Positions 35,217 to 44,025 of a stretch of DNA of 64,000 nucleotides are shown here, piece after piece. The stretch comes from Candidatus Microbacterium phytovorans. Its GTDB lineage: Bacteria > Actinomycetota > Actinomycetes > Actinomycetales > Microbacteriaceae. The notes under the pieces were generated by a model, which searched no databases, was not told where the DNA came from, and was given only the letters and a program-made list of their open reading frames with translations. Positions within the stretch are counted from its first letter, which is position 1; each line of letters starts with the position of its first letter. Location of the stretch: assembly GCA_029202445.1 (NCBI GenBank), contig CP119321.1, positions 1,550,001 to 1,614,000 on the forward strand. The letters are read 5' to 3'. Made by a program: the position numbers and the translations under genes.

Positions 35217-37642
35217 GTCGGCGCCAAGCCCTGCGGACGACCGGTCCGCTGAGCGGCACGGCGTTCACCTGGCTCCTGACGAAGATGCTGACGGAGCCTC
35301 AGACCACCCTCGACGACGCCATCTCCCTGGCCCGGCGGATCGAAGACGACTGGCCGGGCTCCTACGACGTGACGTGGATGTCCTCTTTCCACAGTTCGTT
35401 CTACTCGCCCCGAGACGTCTTCGTCGAGATGAGACTCCAAGAGCTTGCGGGGATGATCACGGTTCCCCACGACGACGACTACGTGCTGGCCATGGTTGCC
35501 GCGATGGGCGCGATCCCGGGCGCGCGGCTCTTCCTGCTCCGACACGACACTCGCCTGCGCGAAGAGGTCTTCTGGCGGATCTTCGAGGTCGAAGGGGGAG
35601 GCGAGGTCTCGCTCGCCAACGTCGACAAGTTCACCCGTTTCGAGGAGTCCGCCACCTGGCACGGCGTCGTCCTGCAGCTCACCGACGAAGGAGTATTGCC
35701 ACGGGAACGGGTGCTCGCCGCGTGCCTCGATGCGCTCACGCGCGACTTCGCCGCCTACACCTCAGGCTGGTACTCGCGTCTCTTCACCTCGCTCCGCCCG
35801 ACCGTCGACGAGCTGAGCCGTCTGGAGACGAGCCTTCTCGCCCTGCTCTCCTCCCGCGTCGGTCCGACGGTCACGGTCGCCGTTCGTTCGCTGTGGTCGC
35901 TCCACAAGGCGCGGAGACTCGACGTCGACAGACTCGCGGACTTCGCCGTTCCGGCGATGTCTGCGGGCAAAGCGAACGTCGCCCTCCTGGTGACCATGCT
36001 GAAAAGCGGTGCCGGCGATCAGGATACGACCGCGCGCGCCGACACCATCGCCCAAGCCCTGGATCACCCGCACCCCGATGTTCGATCGGCCGCGGAGGAC
36101 GCGCTGCGAAAGATGGGGCGCGTCGACCTGCTTCCCACACCGAGTCCTGCTGCCCCGGCATCCGCTGCTGAACCGTCGCCCGACGAGGGCCCGGAGACTC
36201 CGTCGCTGGTCTACCCGTGGCCGGAGAGCGACATCGTCGAGCGTCTCGGAGCCGTGCTCGCGGGGAATGCGGACGGGATCGAGTTCGAACTCGCCCTCGC
36301 CGCCCTCGCCACCCTGACCGACCGCTCTGTTCTCGCGCCGCTCATGAAGGTCGCACGGAAACGCACGGAGCCCCCGGATTGGCCGCGCGGGGGTCAGACG
36401 GCGGCGATGCTCATCGCCCGAGTCGTGGTGCGCATGCACGGCGAAACGTACTACGGCGCCACGGGGAGTGCGAAGCATGACACCGTGGTCGAGCGCCGAT
36501 CAGACGAGGTCGGCAGGGAGCTCGCGCGCGGGATGCCGGCCGGGGTGCTGCTCGCCACGCCCGAGGACAGCGCTGGCGGGGTGAGCCCGGCGACCTTGGT
36601 CGACCGCTTCATCGAACGCGATCAGGCGGGGCGCGGGGTGCTTCCGGCAGACCTGGTCGCCGCACTCTTGCGCGTGTCCGCAGACGGTCGCGCAGCGGCG
36701 CTGGCGCGGGTGCCGTCTCGCCCGGTGGTCGACGCGAACGGGGCCGCGGCCGACGCCCTCCGGTACGCCCTCGGCGGCAAGATGCGGGCGATCGAGCCTC
36801 TCGAGTGGTGGATCGCCGCGGCCCGCGCGCGGAACCCGCTGGGCGACGACCCGCTCCTGATCGCGGCCGGCCACGACTACCCAGGTGCGGGCACCCGCAC
36901 CTCCGTGACCGAGGAATGGGAGCCGACCCCGTGGAAGGACCTCTGGAGCGGCGGCAGCTCGATGCGACTCATGGTTGTCGGCGGCCCGTCGTCCCGCATC
37001 GAGCCGCTTCGGCCCACCTGCGCGCCCACCACGAAGCGCCGTCGCTACTCCTTCGAGTGGGGCAACACAGGTCAGATCTTCGGCGACTTCGTCTGCCCGG
37101 CTGACGCCGACGTCGCGTCGCTGCTGGGACTGCAGATGCTGCTCTCGGGGCTGGAGTCGGTGACCGAGTTCGGCCAGGCCGAGATCATCGACGGCCTCGC
37201 ACGTCACCGCGGCTCGTGGGGCCCCCTGTCGGCATCTGCGCTGGTGCTCGCGCTGGGCCAGCGGCCCGCACTCACGAGAATCCATGCCGCCGAACTGTTC
37301 GCGGCAGCCGTGCCGCGGCGCGTGTCCGTGGCGACGGTCGCCGACGCGTTCGTCCGGCATGCCCCGGGCTGCGTCCTCCCCCGATGGGCGACGGCGCTCG
37401 CCGACGCGAGCTCCATCTCCCCGGAGGCACGCACGGCCGTCGCCGACACGCTCTCGGCGTTCCTCCCCCGCATCCCGAACAACAGCCGCGGCGTGGACAA
37501 GTTGCTCGACGTCTTGATCGCGACCACCGAGGGTCAAGCGCTCGCGGATGCCGATCCGAAGCTCCGGGAGTGGCTGGAGACGTTCCGCGGCTCGTCGCGG
37601 GCCGCCGTCAACGCGCGTGCTCTTCTCGCCCGCTACCGCTGA
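35213..37642 (+). CDS. DUF6493-like large helical protein
   Basis: An 809-aa protein, helical and HEAT-like over much of its length (LDHPHPDVRSAAEDALRKMG around 285-304), with an acidic/Pro-rich break near 315-345. It resembles DUF6493/DUF4132-type proteins encoded beside SWIM proteins; function unknown. The GTG at 35213 with GGGAGGGG upstream is chosen; a longer frame into the SWIM gene is rejected. Known of the family: a conserved two-gene partnership. Inferred: a scaffold or sensor acting with the SWIM protein. Confidence 0.75.
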   Translation: MSRRQALRTTGPLSGTAFTWLLTKMLTEPQTTLDDAISLARRIEDDWPGSYDVTWMSSFHSSFYSPRDVFVEMRLQELAGMITVPHDDDYVLAMVAAMGAIPGARLFLLRHDTRLREEVFWRIFEVEGGGEVSLANVDKFTRFEESATWHGVVLQLTDEGVLPRERVLAACLDALTRDFAAYTSGWYSRLFTSLRPTVDELSRLETSLLALLSSRVGPTVTVAVRSLWSLHKARRLDVDRLADFAVPAMSAGKANVALLVTMLKSGAGDQDTTARADTIAQALDHPHPDVRSAAEDALRKMGRVDLLPTPSPAAPASAAEPSPDEGPETPSLVYPWPESDIVERLGAVLAGNADGIEFELALAALATLTDRSVLAPLMKVARKRTEPPDWPRGGQTAAMLIARVVVRMHGETYYGATGSAKHDTVVERRSDEVGRELARGMPAGVLLATPEDSAGGVSPATLVDRFIERDQAGRGVLPADLVAALLRVSADGRAAALARVPSRPVVDANGAAADALRYALGGKMRAIEPLEWWIAAARARNPLGDDPLLIAAGHDYPGAGTRTSVTEEWEPTPWKDLWSGGSSMRLMVVGGPSSRIEPLRPTCAPTTKRRRYSFEWGNTGQIFGDFVCPADADVASLLGLQMLLSGLESVTEFGQAEIIDGLARHRGSWGPLSASALVLALGQRPALTRIHAAELFAAAVPRRVSVATVADAFVRHAPGCVLPRWATALADASSISPEARTAVADTLSAFLPRIPNNSRGVDKLLDVLIATTEGQALADADPKLREWLETFRGSSRAAVNARALLARYR

Positions 37643-37679
37643 GCCCGGCGTTCAGTCGAGCACCTCGGCATCCGCTCAC

Positions 37680-37685
37680 TAGGCT
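37680..37685 (+). promoter_or_regulatory. -10 box of a leaderless promoter
   Basis: TAGGCT followed by 6 bp (GACGAC) and the GTG at 37692. The match to the sites at 33861 and 60997 supports it. Confidence 0.5.
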
Positions 37686-37691
37686 GACGAC

Positions 37692-38588
37692 GTGGAGTCA
37701 ACCTGGCGCGAGAGGACGGTCTGGGCCGTTGCGCTCCTCAGCGTCCTGGTCGGGTCGATCCTCGTCTACCTCGGTGTCGGCACCGCGCGAGGCGCCGGCA
37801 TCGGCTGGCTGGAGTACATCCGCGAGATGTTCGCGCTGGTCGACCATGTCTCGGTCGGACCCGGTGCGGTCTTGGGTGTCCTCCTCGTCGGGTTTGGCAC
37901 GATGACCATCGCCTTCCTTTCGTGCCGGTGGTGGTCATTGCGCCGGGATGATGCGCCGGACCGGGGCCGTCGATCTCGGGCTCTCACCGTGGCCAGGTGG
38001 GGCACAGCCACCCTCATCGTGATCGGCCTGTTCACCGTCCTCATCGGCATGAGCGCTCCGCAGCCGTCCTTCTCGTACCAGCCCACCTACCTCGAGTCCC
38101 CGTCTGTCATCGAAAACCCGAGGATGCTCTTCGACACCATCTATGTCTCATCGTCCACTTTCGTGGGTGCCGGGGTGCTGTGGGCGGGTCTTCTGGCGAT
38201 GAGCGTTCTGATCGGCCGCGCCGTGGTCACCGGCCGCCCGTCGACCGCGCCCCTCTCCGGCATCCGTCGCGGGCCTGCGATCTGGTGGAGTGGCATCTGG
38301 TGGAGTGGCAACTGGTGGAGTGGCGTCGCTCTCAGCGCGATCGGGTTGGCGATGCTCGTGATCTCTCGCGTGACCCTCCCCCCTGTCCCGGACTATGCCG
38401 AGTTCATGCCCCCTGTCCCGTCTTCGTCCGTGTATCTGATCGAGGTAGCGGACACCAGCGGTTGGGTGACGGCCTCGTTCATCGGCGCCGCGCTGGCCGT
38501 CGTGGGGATGCTGATCATGTGCGGCGTCCTCACCCTCTCGGCCCCCGCGCGGCAGACGGAGACCGCCGCAACCGCCACCGCTGACTGA
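37692..38588 (+). CDS. Polytopic membrane protein with WWSG repeats
   Basis: A 298-aa protein with about five predicted helices (near 12-30, 55-76, 100-118, 155-175, 210-230, 255-280). Between helices it contains three tandem pentapeptides WWSGI-WWSGN-WWSGV (about 198-212), coded by near-identical 15-bp units at 38281-38325. No family recognised. Leaderless GTG start. It ends 7 bp before the tctA stop (convergent). Confidence 0.7.
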   Translation: MESTWRERTVWAVALLSVLVGSILVYLGVGTARGAGIGWLEYIREMFALVDHVSVGPGAVLGVLLVGFGTMTIAFLSCRWWSLRRDDAPDRGRRSRALTVARWGTATLIVIGLFTVLIGMSAPQPSFSYQPTYLESPSVIENPRMLFDTIYVSSSTFVGAGVLWAGLLAMSVLIGRAVVTGRPSTAPLSGIRRGPAIWWSGIWWSGNWWSGVALSAIGLAMLVISRVTLPPVPDYAEFMPPVPSSSVYLIEVADTSGWVTASFIGAALAVVGMLIMCGVLTLSAPARQTETAATATAD

Positions 38589-38594
38589 CCCGCG

Positions 38595-40139
38595 TCAGCG
38601 GCCCACCGGCTCCGTCACCCGCTCGCTCTTCGCCGCCGCGCGGGCGCGTGACCGCGCGACGATCCGGCCGCGGATCGCGAAGGCGAGCACCGCGGCGAGC
38701 ACGACGTAGAGGCCGATGCTGATGGGACTGTGCACGAGCACCGAGAAGTCTCCGTTCGCGCTCATCGCGGCATCCCGCAGGCTCGTCTCGGCCAGCGGAC
38801 CCAGCACCATGCCGATGATGAGCGGGGCGAGCGGGTAGTCGAGCGCCCGGAGCAGGAACCCGACGACACCGATGCCGAGCAGGATCAGCAGGTCGACCAG
38901 CGAGCCCGACGTCGCGTAGATGCCCAGTGCGCAGAACACGGTGATGCCCGCGAAGAGGTAGGGGCGCGGGATGAGGAGGAGCTTGGCCCACAGCATCGCG
39001 AACGGCAGGTTCAGGACGAGCAGCACCACCATCGCGATGAAGAAGCTCGCCAGCAGCGACCACACGAGGTCGGGCGCGCGGTCGAACAGGAGCGGTCCCG
39101 GCTGCAACCCGTACTGGCGGAACGCGGCGAGCATGATCGCCGCCGTGGCGGAGATCGGCAGACCGAGCGCGAGCAGCGCCCCCATCGCCATACCGGTGGT
39201 CGAGTTACCCGCTGCCTCCGGAGCCGCGAGGCCGCGGATGGCGCCCTTGCCGAACTGCGGATGGGGGCGACGCGCATCGAGCCGCTTCTCCAGCCCGTAG
39301 GCGAGGAACGTGGGGATCTCCGATCCGCCGGCGGGGATGACGCCGAAGGGAAGCCCGATCGCGGTGCCGCGCAGCCACGCCGGGGTCGCTTCGCGGAGCT
39401 CCTTGCGGCTGAGCCACGGGCGGCCCGTCGGACGCAGCAGTTTCTTGTTCGACGTGTGACGCTCCAGGCAGGCGACGTAGATCACTTCGCCGAGGGCGAG
39501 GATGCCGACCGTCACCGTGACCAGCGACACCCCGTCGAACAGGTACGGCGAGTCCATCGTGAACCGGGGGGCGCCCGAGACGCCGTCGACGCCGATGACG
39601 GCGATGCCGAGCCCGAGGAACAGCGCGGTGAGGCCCTTCAGGGCGTTGTCGGTTACCACCGACGACGTCGCCGCGAAGGCGAAGACAGCGAGCGCGAAGA
39701 ACTCGGCGGGCCCGAACCGGCTGGAGAAGTCGGCGAGGGCGGGGGCGAGGAACACGAGCACGACGCACGCGACGAAACCGCCGATGAAGGCGCCGATCGC
39801 GGCGGTCGCGAGAGCCTGGGCGGCCCTCCCGTTGAGCGCCATCTTGTGGCCTTCGAAGGTCGATGCGATCGCCGAGGCCTGCCCCGGCGTGTTCATCAGG
39901 ATGCCCATCGTCGAATCACCGAAGAGGCCGCCGAAGTACACGCCGGCGAACATGATGAACGCCGCGGTCGGGTCGAGCGAGAACGTTATGGGGAGCAGCA
40001 GCGCCACCGCCATCGACGACCCGAGGCCGGGCAGCACGCCCACCGCCGTGCCGAGCAGGCAGCCGATGAGCACCCACATGAGGTTGATGGGCGTGAAGGC
40101 GCCGAGGAACCCCTCGCCGAGCATCTGCAAAGCGTCCAT
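38595..40139 (-). CDS. tctA: Tripartite tricarboxylate transporter, large permease TctA
   Basis: A 514-aa protein with 11-12 helices. Family motifs include GVLPGLGSSMAVALLLPITF, GGLFGDSTMGILMNTPGQ and GVIPAGGSEIPTFLAYGLEK. It is the main channel of a sodium-coupled importer for citrate or other di/tricarboxylates. ATG at 40139, 1 bp after the tctB stop. Order tctC-tctB-tctA on minus; the sensor pair is divergent. Confidence 0.95.
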   Translation of the reverse strand: MDALQMLGEGFLGAFTPINLMWVLIGCLLGTAVGVLPGLGSSMAVALLLPITFSLDPTAAFIMFAGVYFGGLFGDSTMGILMNTPGQASAIASTFEGHKMALNGRAAQALATAAIGAFIGGFVACVVLVFLAPALADFSSRFGPAEFFALAVFAFAATSSVVTDNALKGLTALFLGLGIAVIGVDGVSGAPRFTMDSPYLFDGVSLVTVTVGILALGEVIYVACLERHTSNKKLLRPTGRPWLSRKELREATPAWLRGTAIGLPFGVIPAGGSEIPTFLAYGLEKRLDARRPHPQFGKGAIRGLAAPEAAGNSTTGMAMGALLALGLPISATAAIMLAAFRQYGLQPGPLLFDRAPDLVWSLLASFFIAMVVLLVLNLPFAMLWAKLLLIPRPYLFAGITVFCALGIYATSGSLVDLLILLGIGVVGFLLRALDYPLAPLIIGMVLGPLAETSLRDAAMSANGDFSVLVHSPISIGLYVVLAAVLAFAIRGRIVARSRARAAAKSERVTEPVGR

Positions 40140-40140
40140 G

Positions 40141-40734
40141 TCAGAAACCTCCGAGGATGCCGGACGGCAACGGCAGGCCGAGGGCCATGTCGAAGCCGAT
40201 GTAGGCGAGGGAACTCATCGTCAGTCCGACGACGAGGCTGGCGATCGGCTTGGTCGATCCGAAGCCGCGGGCGACGCCCCAGAACAGCAGGCCCGCGGCG
40301 ATGACCCACCCGAGCAGGTTCAACAGGAACGCGAACGCGAGGAACGACCCGAGGATCCACAGCAGCGACCGCACGTCGATGCGGACGGCGCGGGGCTCGT
40401 CCGCGGCATCCTCTCCGGCTTCCGCCGCGAGGAGTTCGGCGGTGCGGGGGTCGGGGAGGCTCCGCACCTCGCGGATGCCCGACACCGCCAGGGCGATCGC
40501 GAAGCCGTAGAGCCCGACCGTGATGATCGCCGGGAAGAACTGCGGCCCCGGGAAGTCGGCCGAGCTCGGCACGCGCATCGTGATGATGCCGACGAGCAGG
40601 TAGGTCGCAAACGCGGCCACGACGACCGGCATCGTCAGCGCCTTCGCCAGCGCCGCCATCCCGGGCCGGGAGACGATGCGCAGCCGGTCGCCGAGAACAG
40701 CGGATGCCGATGTGGGGTTCGGTGGGAAAGTCAC
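40141..40734 (-). CDS. tctB: Tripartite tricarboxylate transporter, small permease TctB
   Basis: A 197-aa protein with four helices and a cytoplasmic acidic loop (LLAAEAGEDAADEP, about residues 98-112). Pairs with TctA. GTG start overlaps the tctC stop (GTGA). Sequence is poorly conserved in this family, so position is the main evidence. Confidence 0.88.
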   Translation of the reverse strand: MTFPPNPTSASAVLGDRLRIVSRPGMAALAKALTMPVVVAAFATYLLVGIITMRVPSSADFPGPQFFPAIITVGLYGFAIALAVSGIREVRSLPDPRTAELLAAEAGEDAADEPRAVRIDVRSLLWILGSFLAFAFLLNLLGWVIAAGLLFWGVARGFGSTKPIASLVVGLTMSSLAYIGFDMALGLPLPSGILGGF

Positions 40735-41741
40735 AGGCCCATCTCCTCGTACAGGGTGCGGATGCGGCTCTCCTCGTCGTCGAGGAACGTCGCGAGCTCG
40801 TCACCGGTGATGATGCGTTCGGTCCAGCGGTAGCGGTCGATGGCATCCCGCCACTGCGGCGTCTCGACGCTGTCGAGCACGAGCTGTGTGAGGCCCTCGA
40901 CCTCCGACTCCTCGAGCCCGGCAGGCGCGGCGAGCATGCGCCAGTTGGTGAGGGTGACGTCGTAGCCCTGGTCGACCGCCGTGGGGATGTCGATCCCGTC
41001 GATCGGCTCCTGCGCGACGAGCGCGAGCGCGCGCAGCCGCCCCGCCTCGATCTGGTCGATGTTGTCGGGATAGCCTCCCGTGGCCGCCTGGGCCGTGCCG
41101 TTGAGCAGCGCCTGGATGGCCTCGCCGCCGCCGTCGGAGGAGATGTAGGTGGTCTCGAGCGGGTCGATCCCCGCCGCGAGGGCGAGATCGGTGACGACGA
41201 GCTGGTCGAAGGATCCGCCACCGGTCCACGGGAGCGCCTTCGGATCGTCACGCCACGCCGCGACGAGGTCGTCGAGCGTCTCGTAGGGCGAGTCGGCCGG
41301 CACGACGATGACGTCGTACTCCTCGACGATCACCGCGAGCGGCGTGACGTCGTCGAGGGTGGCGGCCGAACCGAACTGGATCGTCGCCGCCAGCAGCCCC
41401 GTACCGCCGACGAGCAGGTTGTTCGGCTGACCGTTCAGCACCGACACGTTGCCGAGCGCGATCGTTCCGCCGGCTCCCGGCATGTTCACGACCTGCACGT
41501 TGTTGACGAGGCCGTTCGCCTTCTGCGCCTGCTGCAGTTCGCGCGCGACCCCGTCCCAGCCACCGCCGGCGGCCGCGGGGGCGATGATCGTCATCGACGC
41601 GCTGATGTCTTGACCGGACGCGGCCGAGCTGATCGAACCGAACGCCGCGACACCGATGGCGGCGACGGCGATCAGACCGCCGACAGCGCGGCCGATCGCT
41701 CGTCCTGGCCCGGATCTGGGGGGAAGGGGCTCCTGGGTCAT
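40731..41741 (-). CDS. tctC: Tripartite tricarboxylate transporter substrate-binding protein TctC
   Basis: A 336-aa exported binding protein. The signal peptide runs to about 45 (LIAVAAIGVAAFGSISSAAS); there is no lipobox. The mature domain has TIIAPAAAGGGWDGVAREL and the two-lobe Bug/TctC fold with GGGSFDQLVV. The second of two adjacent ATGs (41741) has GGAG at the best spacing; 41744 adds one residue. Ligand unknown but regulated with the CitA/CitB-type pair. Confidence 0.92.
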   Translation of the reverse strand: MTQEPLPPRSGPGRAIGRAVGGLIAVAAIGVAAFGSISSAASGQDISASMTIIAPAAAGGGWDGVARELQQAQKANGLVNNVQVVNMPGAGGTIALGNVSVLNGQPNNLLVGGTGLLAATIQFGSAATLDDVTPLAVIVEEYDVIVVPADSPYETLDDLVAAWRDDPKALPWTGGGSFDQLVVTDLALAAGIDPLETTYISSDGGGEAIQALLNGTAQAATGGYPDNIDQIEAGRLRALALVAQEPIDGIDIPTAVDQGYDVTLTNWRMLAAPAGLEESEVEGLTQLVLDSVETPQWRDAIDRYRWTERIITGDELATFLDDEESRIRTLYEEMGL

Positions 41742-41887
41742 CATTGCTCCATTCGCGCGGACATCGTCGTCGCCGCGGGATCGACCTAGGATGGCACCGC
41801 CGGTCCGCACCGTCGCGCCGCCGGCGCTTTGTTCTCTTAAACGCCGATGGATGCCGACGCGTGGACCCCGACGGGAGAGTGACGACG

Positions 41888-43189
41888 ATGGCGATGCGGC
41901 CGAGCCCCCGGGCGATCCGCCTGGCGATGATCCTCCTGCCCTCCGTCGTCGCCCTCGCCGCCCTCGCTGCGACGGTCATGATCGCCCTCTGGTTGCAGGA
42001 GAAGAGCATCCGGGATGCCACGGCCGAACGTGTCCAGGAGGTGGCGTCGAGCCTCGCCGAACTGCCGCAGGTGCGGGCCACGCTCGCGGCGAACGTCGGC
42101 GCGGGCACCCCCGCCGACCTCGCCGACGCCGACGACCTGGCCGACGCCACCGCCACCCTGCAGCCGATCGCCGACCTCGTGGCGGAGGCCGCGGGGGTCT
42201 ACTACGCCGTGATCACCGACGACGAAGGGGTGCGCATCACCCACCCGCTCGCGTCGGAGCGCGGCATCCAAGTGTCGACGACGAACGAATCCGTGCTCGC
42301 CGGCACCCCGTTCCTCGGCACCGAGACGGGTCCGTCGGGGCGGTCGCTGCGCGCGAAGGTTCCCGTGCGGAGCGCCGACGGCGACGTCGTCGGCATGGTC
42401 GCCGTGGGGGTGCTGGAATCCGACATCGAGTCGCAGCGCGTCGAAGCGCTCGCAGGCCTCCTCCCCTGGGCCGCGGGGGCACTCGTCGTCGCCACGATCG
42501 TGAGCTCGCTCGTGACGGCCGCTGTCGAGCGCCGCTTCCGCCGGCTCGACGGGCTCGCCGCCGAGCACGCCCAGATGCAGCGCACGACCGCGGCCCTCCA
42601 GGAGCAGGCGCACGAGTTCCACACCCGACTGCACGTCGTGCACGGCCTCGTCACGGCGGGGGAACCGCACGCCGCGCTGGACTACATCGAAGACGTCGTC
42701 GCGGTGAGCGACGCGACCCCGGGCGACGCGCTGGGCGAGAGTGGCGGCCCCGGGGGCGGTGTGGCGGCATCGGCTCTGCGGGATGCCGCGATGCACGCCA
42801 TCCGTGCCGACCTCCTCGAGCGCGGCGCCCTGGCCGAGTTCGACTTCGAACCCGGCGCCGACCTCGACGACGACGTCGTGTCGATCCTCACGAACCTCAG
42901 CCGCAACGCCGGCGAGGCAGGAGCGTCGCGGGTGCGCTGCACGCTCCGCCGCTCGGGCGACCGCCTGTACGGCGCGGTCGACGACGACGGCCCGGGCGTC
43001 GACCGGCACGTCGCGGCCCGGATCTTCACGCGCGGACTCTCCACCAAAGCGGATGCCGACGGCCGCAGCCGCGGCATCGGGCTCGATCTCGTGCGTCGGC
43101 TCGTGACCGCCCGGGACGGCTCGGTCGAAGTCGGCGCGTCGCCGCTGGGCGGGGCGCGCTTCTCGTTCGAACTGGCGGCACGCACGTGA
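41888..43189 (+). CDS. CitA/DcuS-type sensor histidine kinase
   Basis: A 433-aa kinase. Helix 1 at about 10-37, an extracytoplasmic PAS/Cache domain (38-190; YYAVITDDEGVRITHPLASE), helix 2 at about 196-218, then a CitA-type dimerisation region with His242 (QEQAHEFHTRLHVVHGL), and an ATPase domain with NLSRNAGEAG and DDGPGVD. The cytoplasmic PAS of DcuS is missing, as in some actinobacterial relatives. It would sense external carboxylates for the divergent tct operon. ATG at 41888 is preferred over upstream in-frame starts. Confidence 0.9.
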   Translation: MAMRPSPRAIRLAMILLPSVVALAALAATVMIALWLQEKSIRDATAERVQEVASSLAELPQVRATLAANVGAGTPADLADADDLADATATLQPIADLVAEAAGVYYAVITDDEGVRITHPLASERGIQVSTTNESVLAGTPFLGTETGPSGRSLRAKVPVRSADGDVVGMVAVGVLESDIESQRVEALAGLLPWAAGALVVATIVSSLVTAAVERRFRRLDGLAAEHAQMQRTTAALQEQAHEFHTRLHVVHGLVTAGEPHAALDYIEDVVAVSDATPGDALGESGGPGGGVAASALRDAAMHAIRADLLERGALAEFDFEPGADLDDDVVSILTNLSRNAGEAGASRVRCTLRRSGDRLYGAVDDDGPGVDRHVAARIFTRGLSTKADADGRSRGIGLDLVRRLVTARDGSVEVGASPLGGARFSFELAART

Positions 43190-44016
43190 GCACGCTCGTG
43201 CGGGTGCTCGTCGTGGACGACGACCGTGGGGCCCGAGCCCTGCACGCCGGATTCGTCGCCGCGACCCCCGGCTTCGTCGTCACCGGCACGGCGGCCACCG
43301 GAACGGACGCGCTCCGGCTGGCGGCCGACGCCGACCTCGTGCTCCTCGACATGCGCCTCCCCGACATCAGCGGCATCGAAGTGCTCCACCGCCTGCGCAC
43401 CATGGCCGGCCCCGAACGCGACGTGCTCGTGATCAGCTCGTCGCGAGACCAGACCACCGTGCGCCAGGCGATGGCGGGCCGCGTCGTGGGCTACCTCGTG
43501 AAGCCGTTCACGAAGGAAGCCCTGCAGGAGCGCCTCGCCCACTACGCCGCCACCCGCACCGAGCGCCCGGACGACGCGGAGCCCCCACGCCAGGTTCCCC
43601 TCGGCCAGGGGGAGATCGATCGGCTGTTCACCGGCGGCATCCGCACCGCTCGGCGTGCTTCCGGCCGAGGTGCTCCCGGGATGGGCGCGCTCGGTCGGGG
43701 CGCTCCCGGCCAGGGCGCGCTTGGCCGGGGCACCTCCGACCCGGGCACTTCCGGCCCGGGCGCTCCCGCGTCGCTGCCGAAGGGGCTCGCGGCGACGACC
43801 CTCGATCGCGTCATCGCCGCGCTCGACCCCGTCACCGCCATGACCGCCGCCGACGTGGCCGCCGCGTGCGGACTCTCCTCGGCCACCGCACACCGCTACC
43901 TCGCCCACCTCGTGGAGACCGGCGCAGCCGACCTCGCCCACCGGTACGGACGCCGCGGACGCCCGCAGGTGCTCTACCGCCTCACCCCCGACGCCACTCC
44001 CCTCTCCGACGCCTGA
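43186..44016 (+). CDS. CitB-type response regulator with Gly-rich linker
   Basis: A 276-aa regulator. Receiver domain with Asp55 (LVLLDMRLPD) and the acidic patch VVDDDR; a C-terminal winged helix (TAADVAAACGLSSATAHRYL). Between them, residues about 155-200 form tandem Gly/Ala/Pro-rich units of about 10 residues, absent from ordinary CitB/DpiA proteins. GTG start overlaps the kinase stop (GTGA). Expected to activate tctCBA. Confidence 0.9.
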   Translation: MSTLVRVLVVDDDRGARALHAGFVAATPGFVVTGTAATGTDALRLAADADLVLLDMRLPDISGIEVLHRLRTMAGPERDVLVISSSRDQTTVRQAMAGRVVGYLVKPFTKEALQERLAHYAATRTERPDDAEPPRQVPLGQGEIDRLFTGGIRTARRASGRGAPGMGALGRGAPGQGALGRGTSDPGTSGPGAPASLPKGLAATTLDRVIAALDPVTAMTAADVAAACGLSSATAHRYLAHLVETGAADLAHRYGRRGRPQVLYRLTPDATPLSDA

Positions 44017-44025
44017 CGATCGGCG

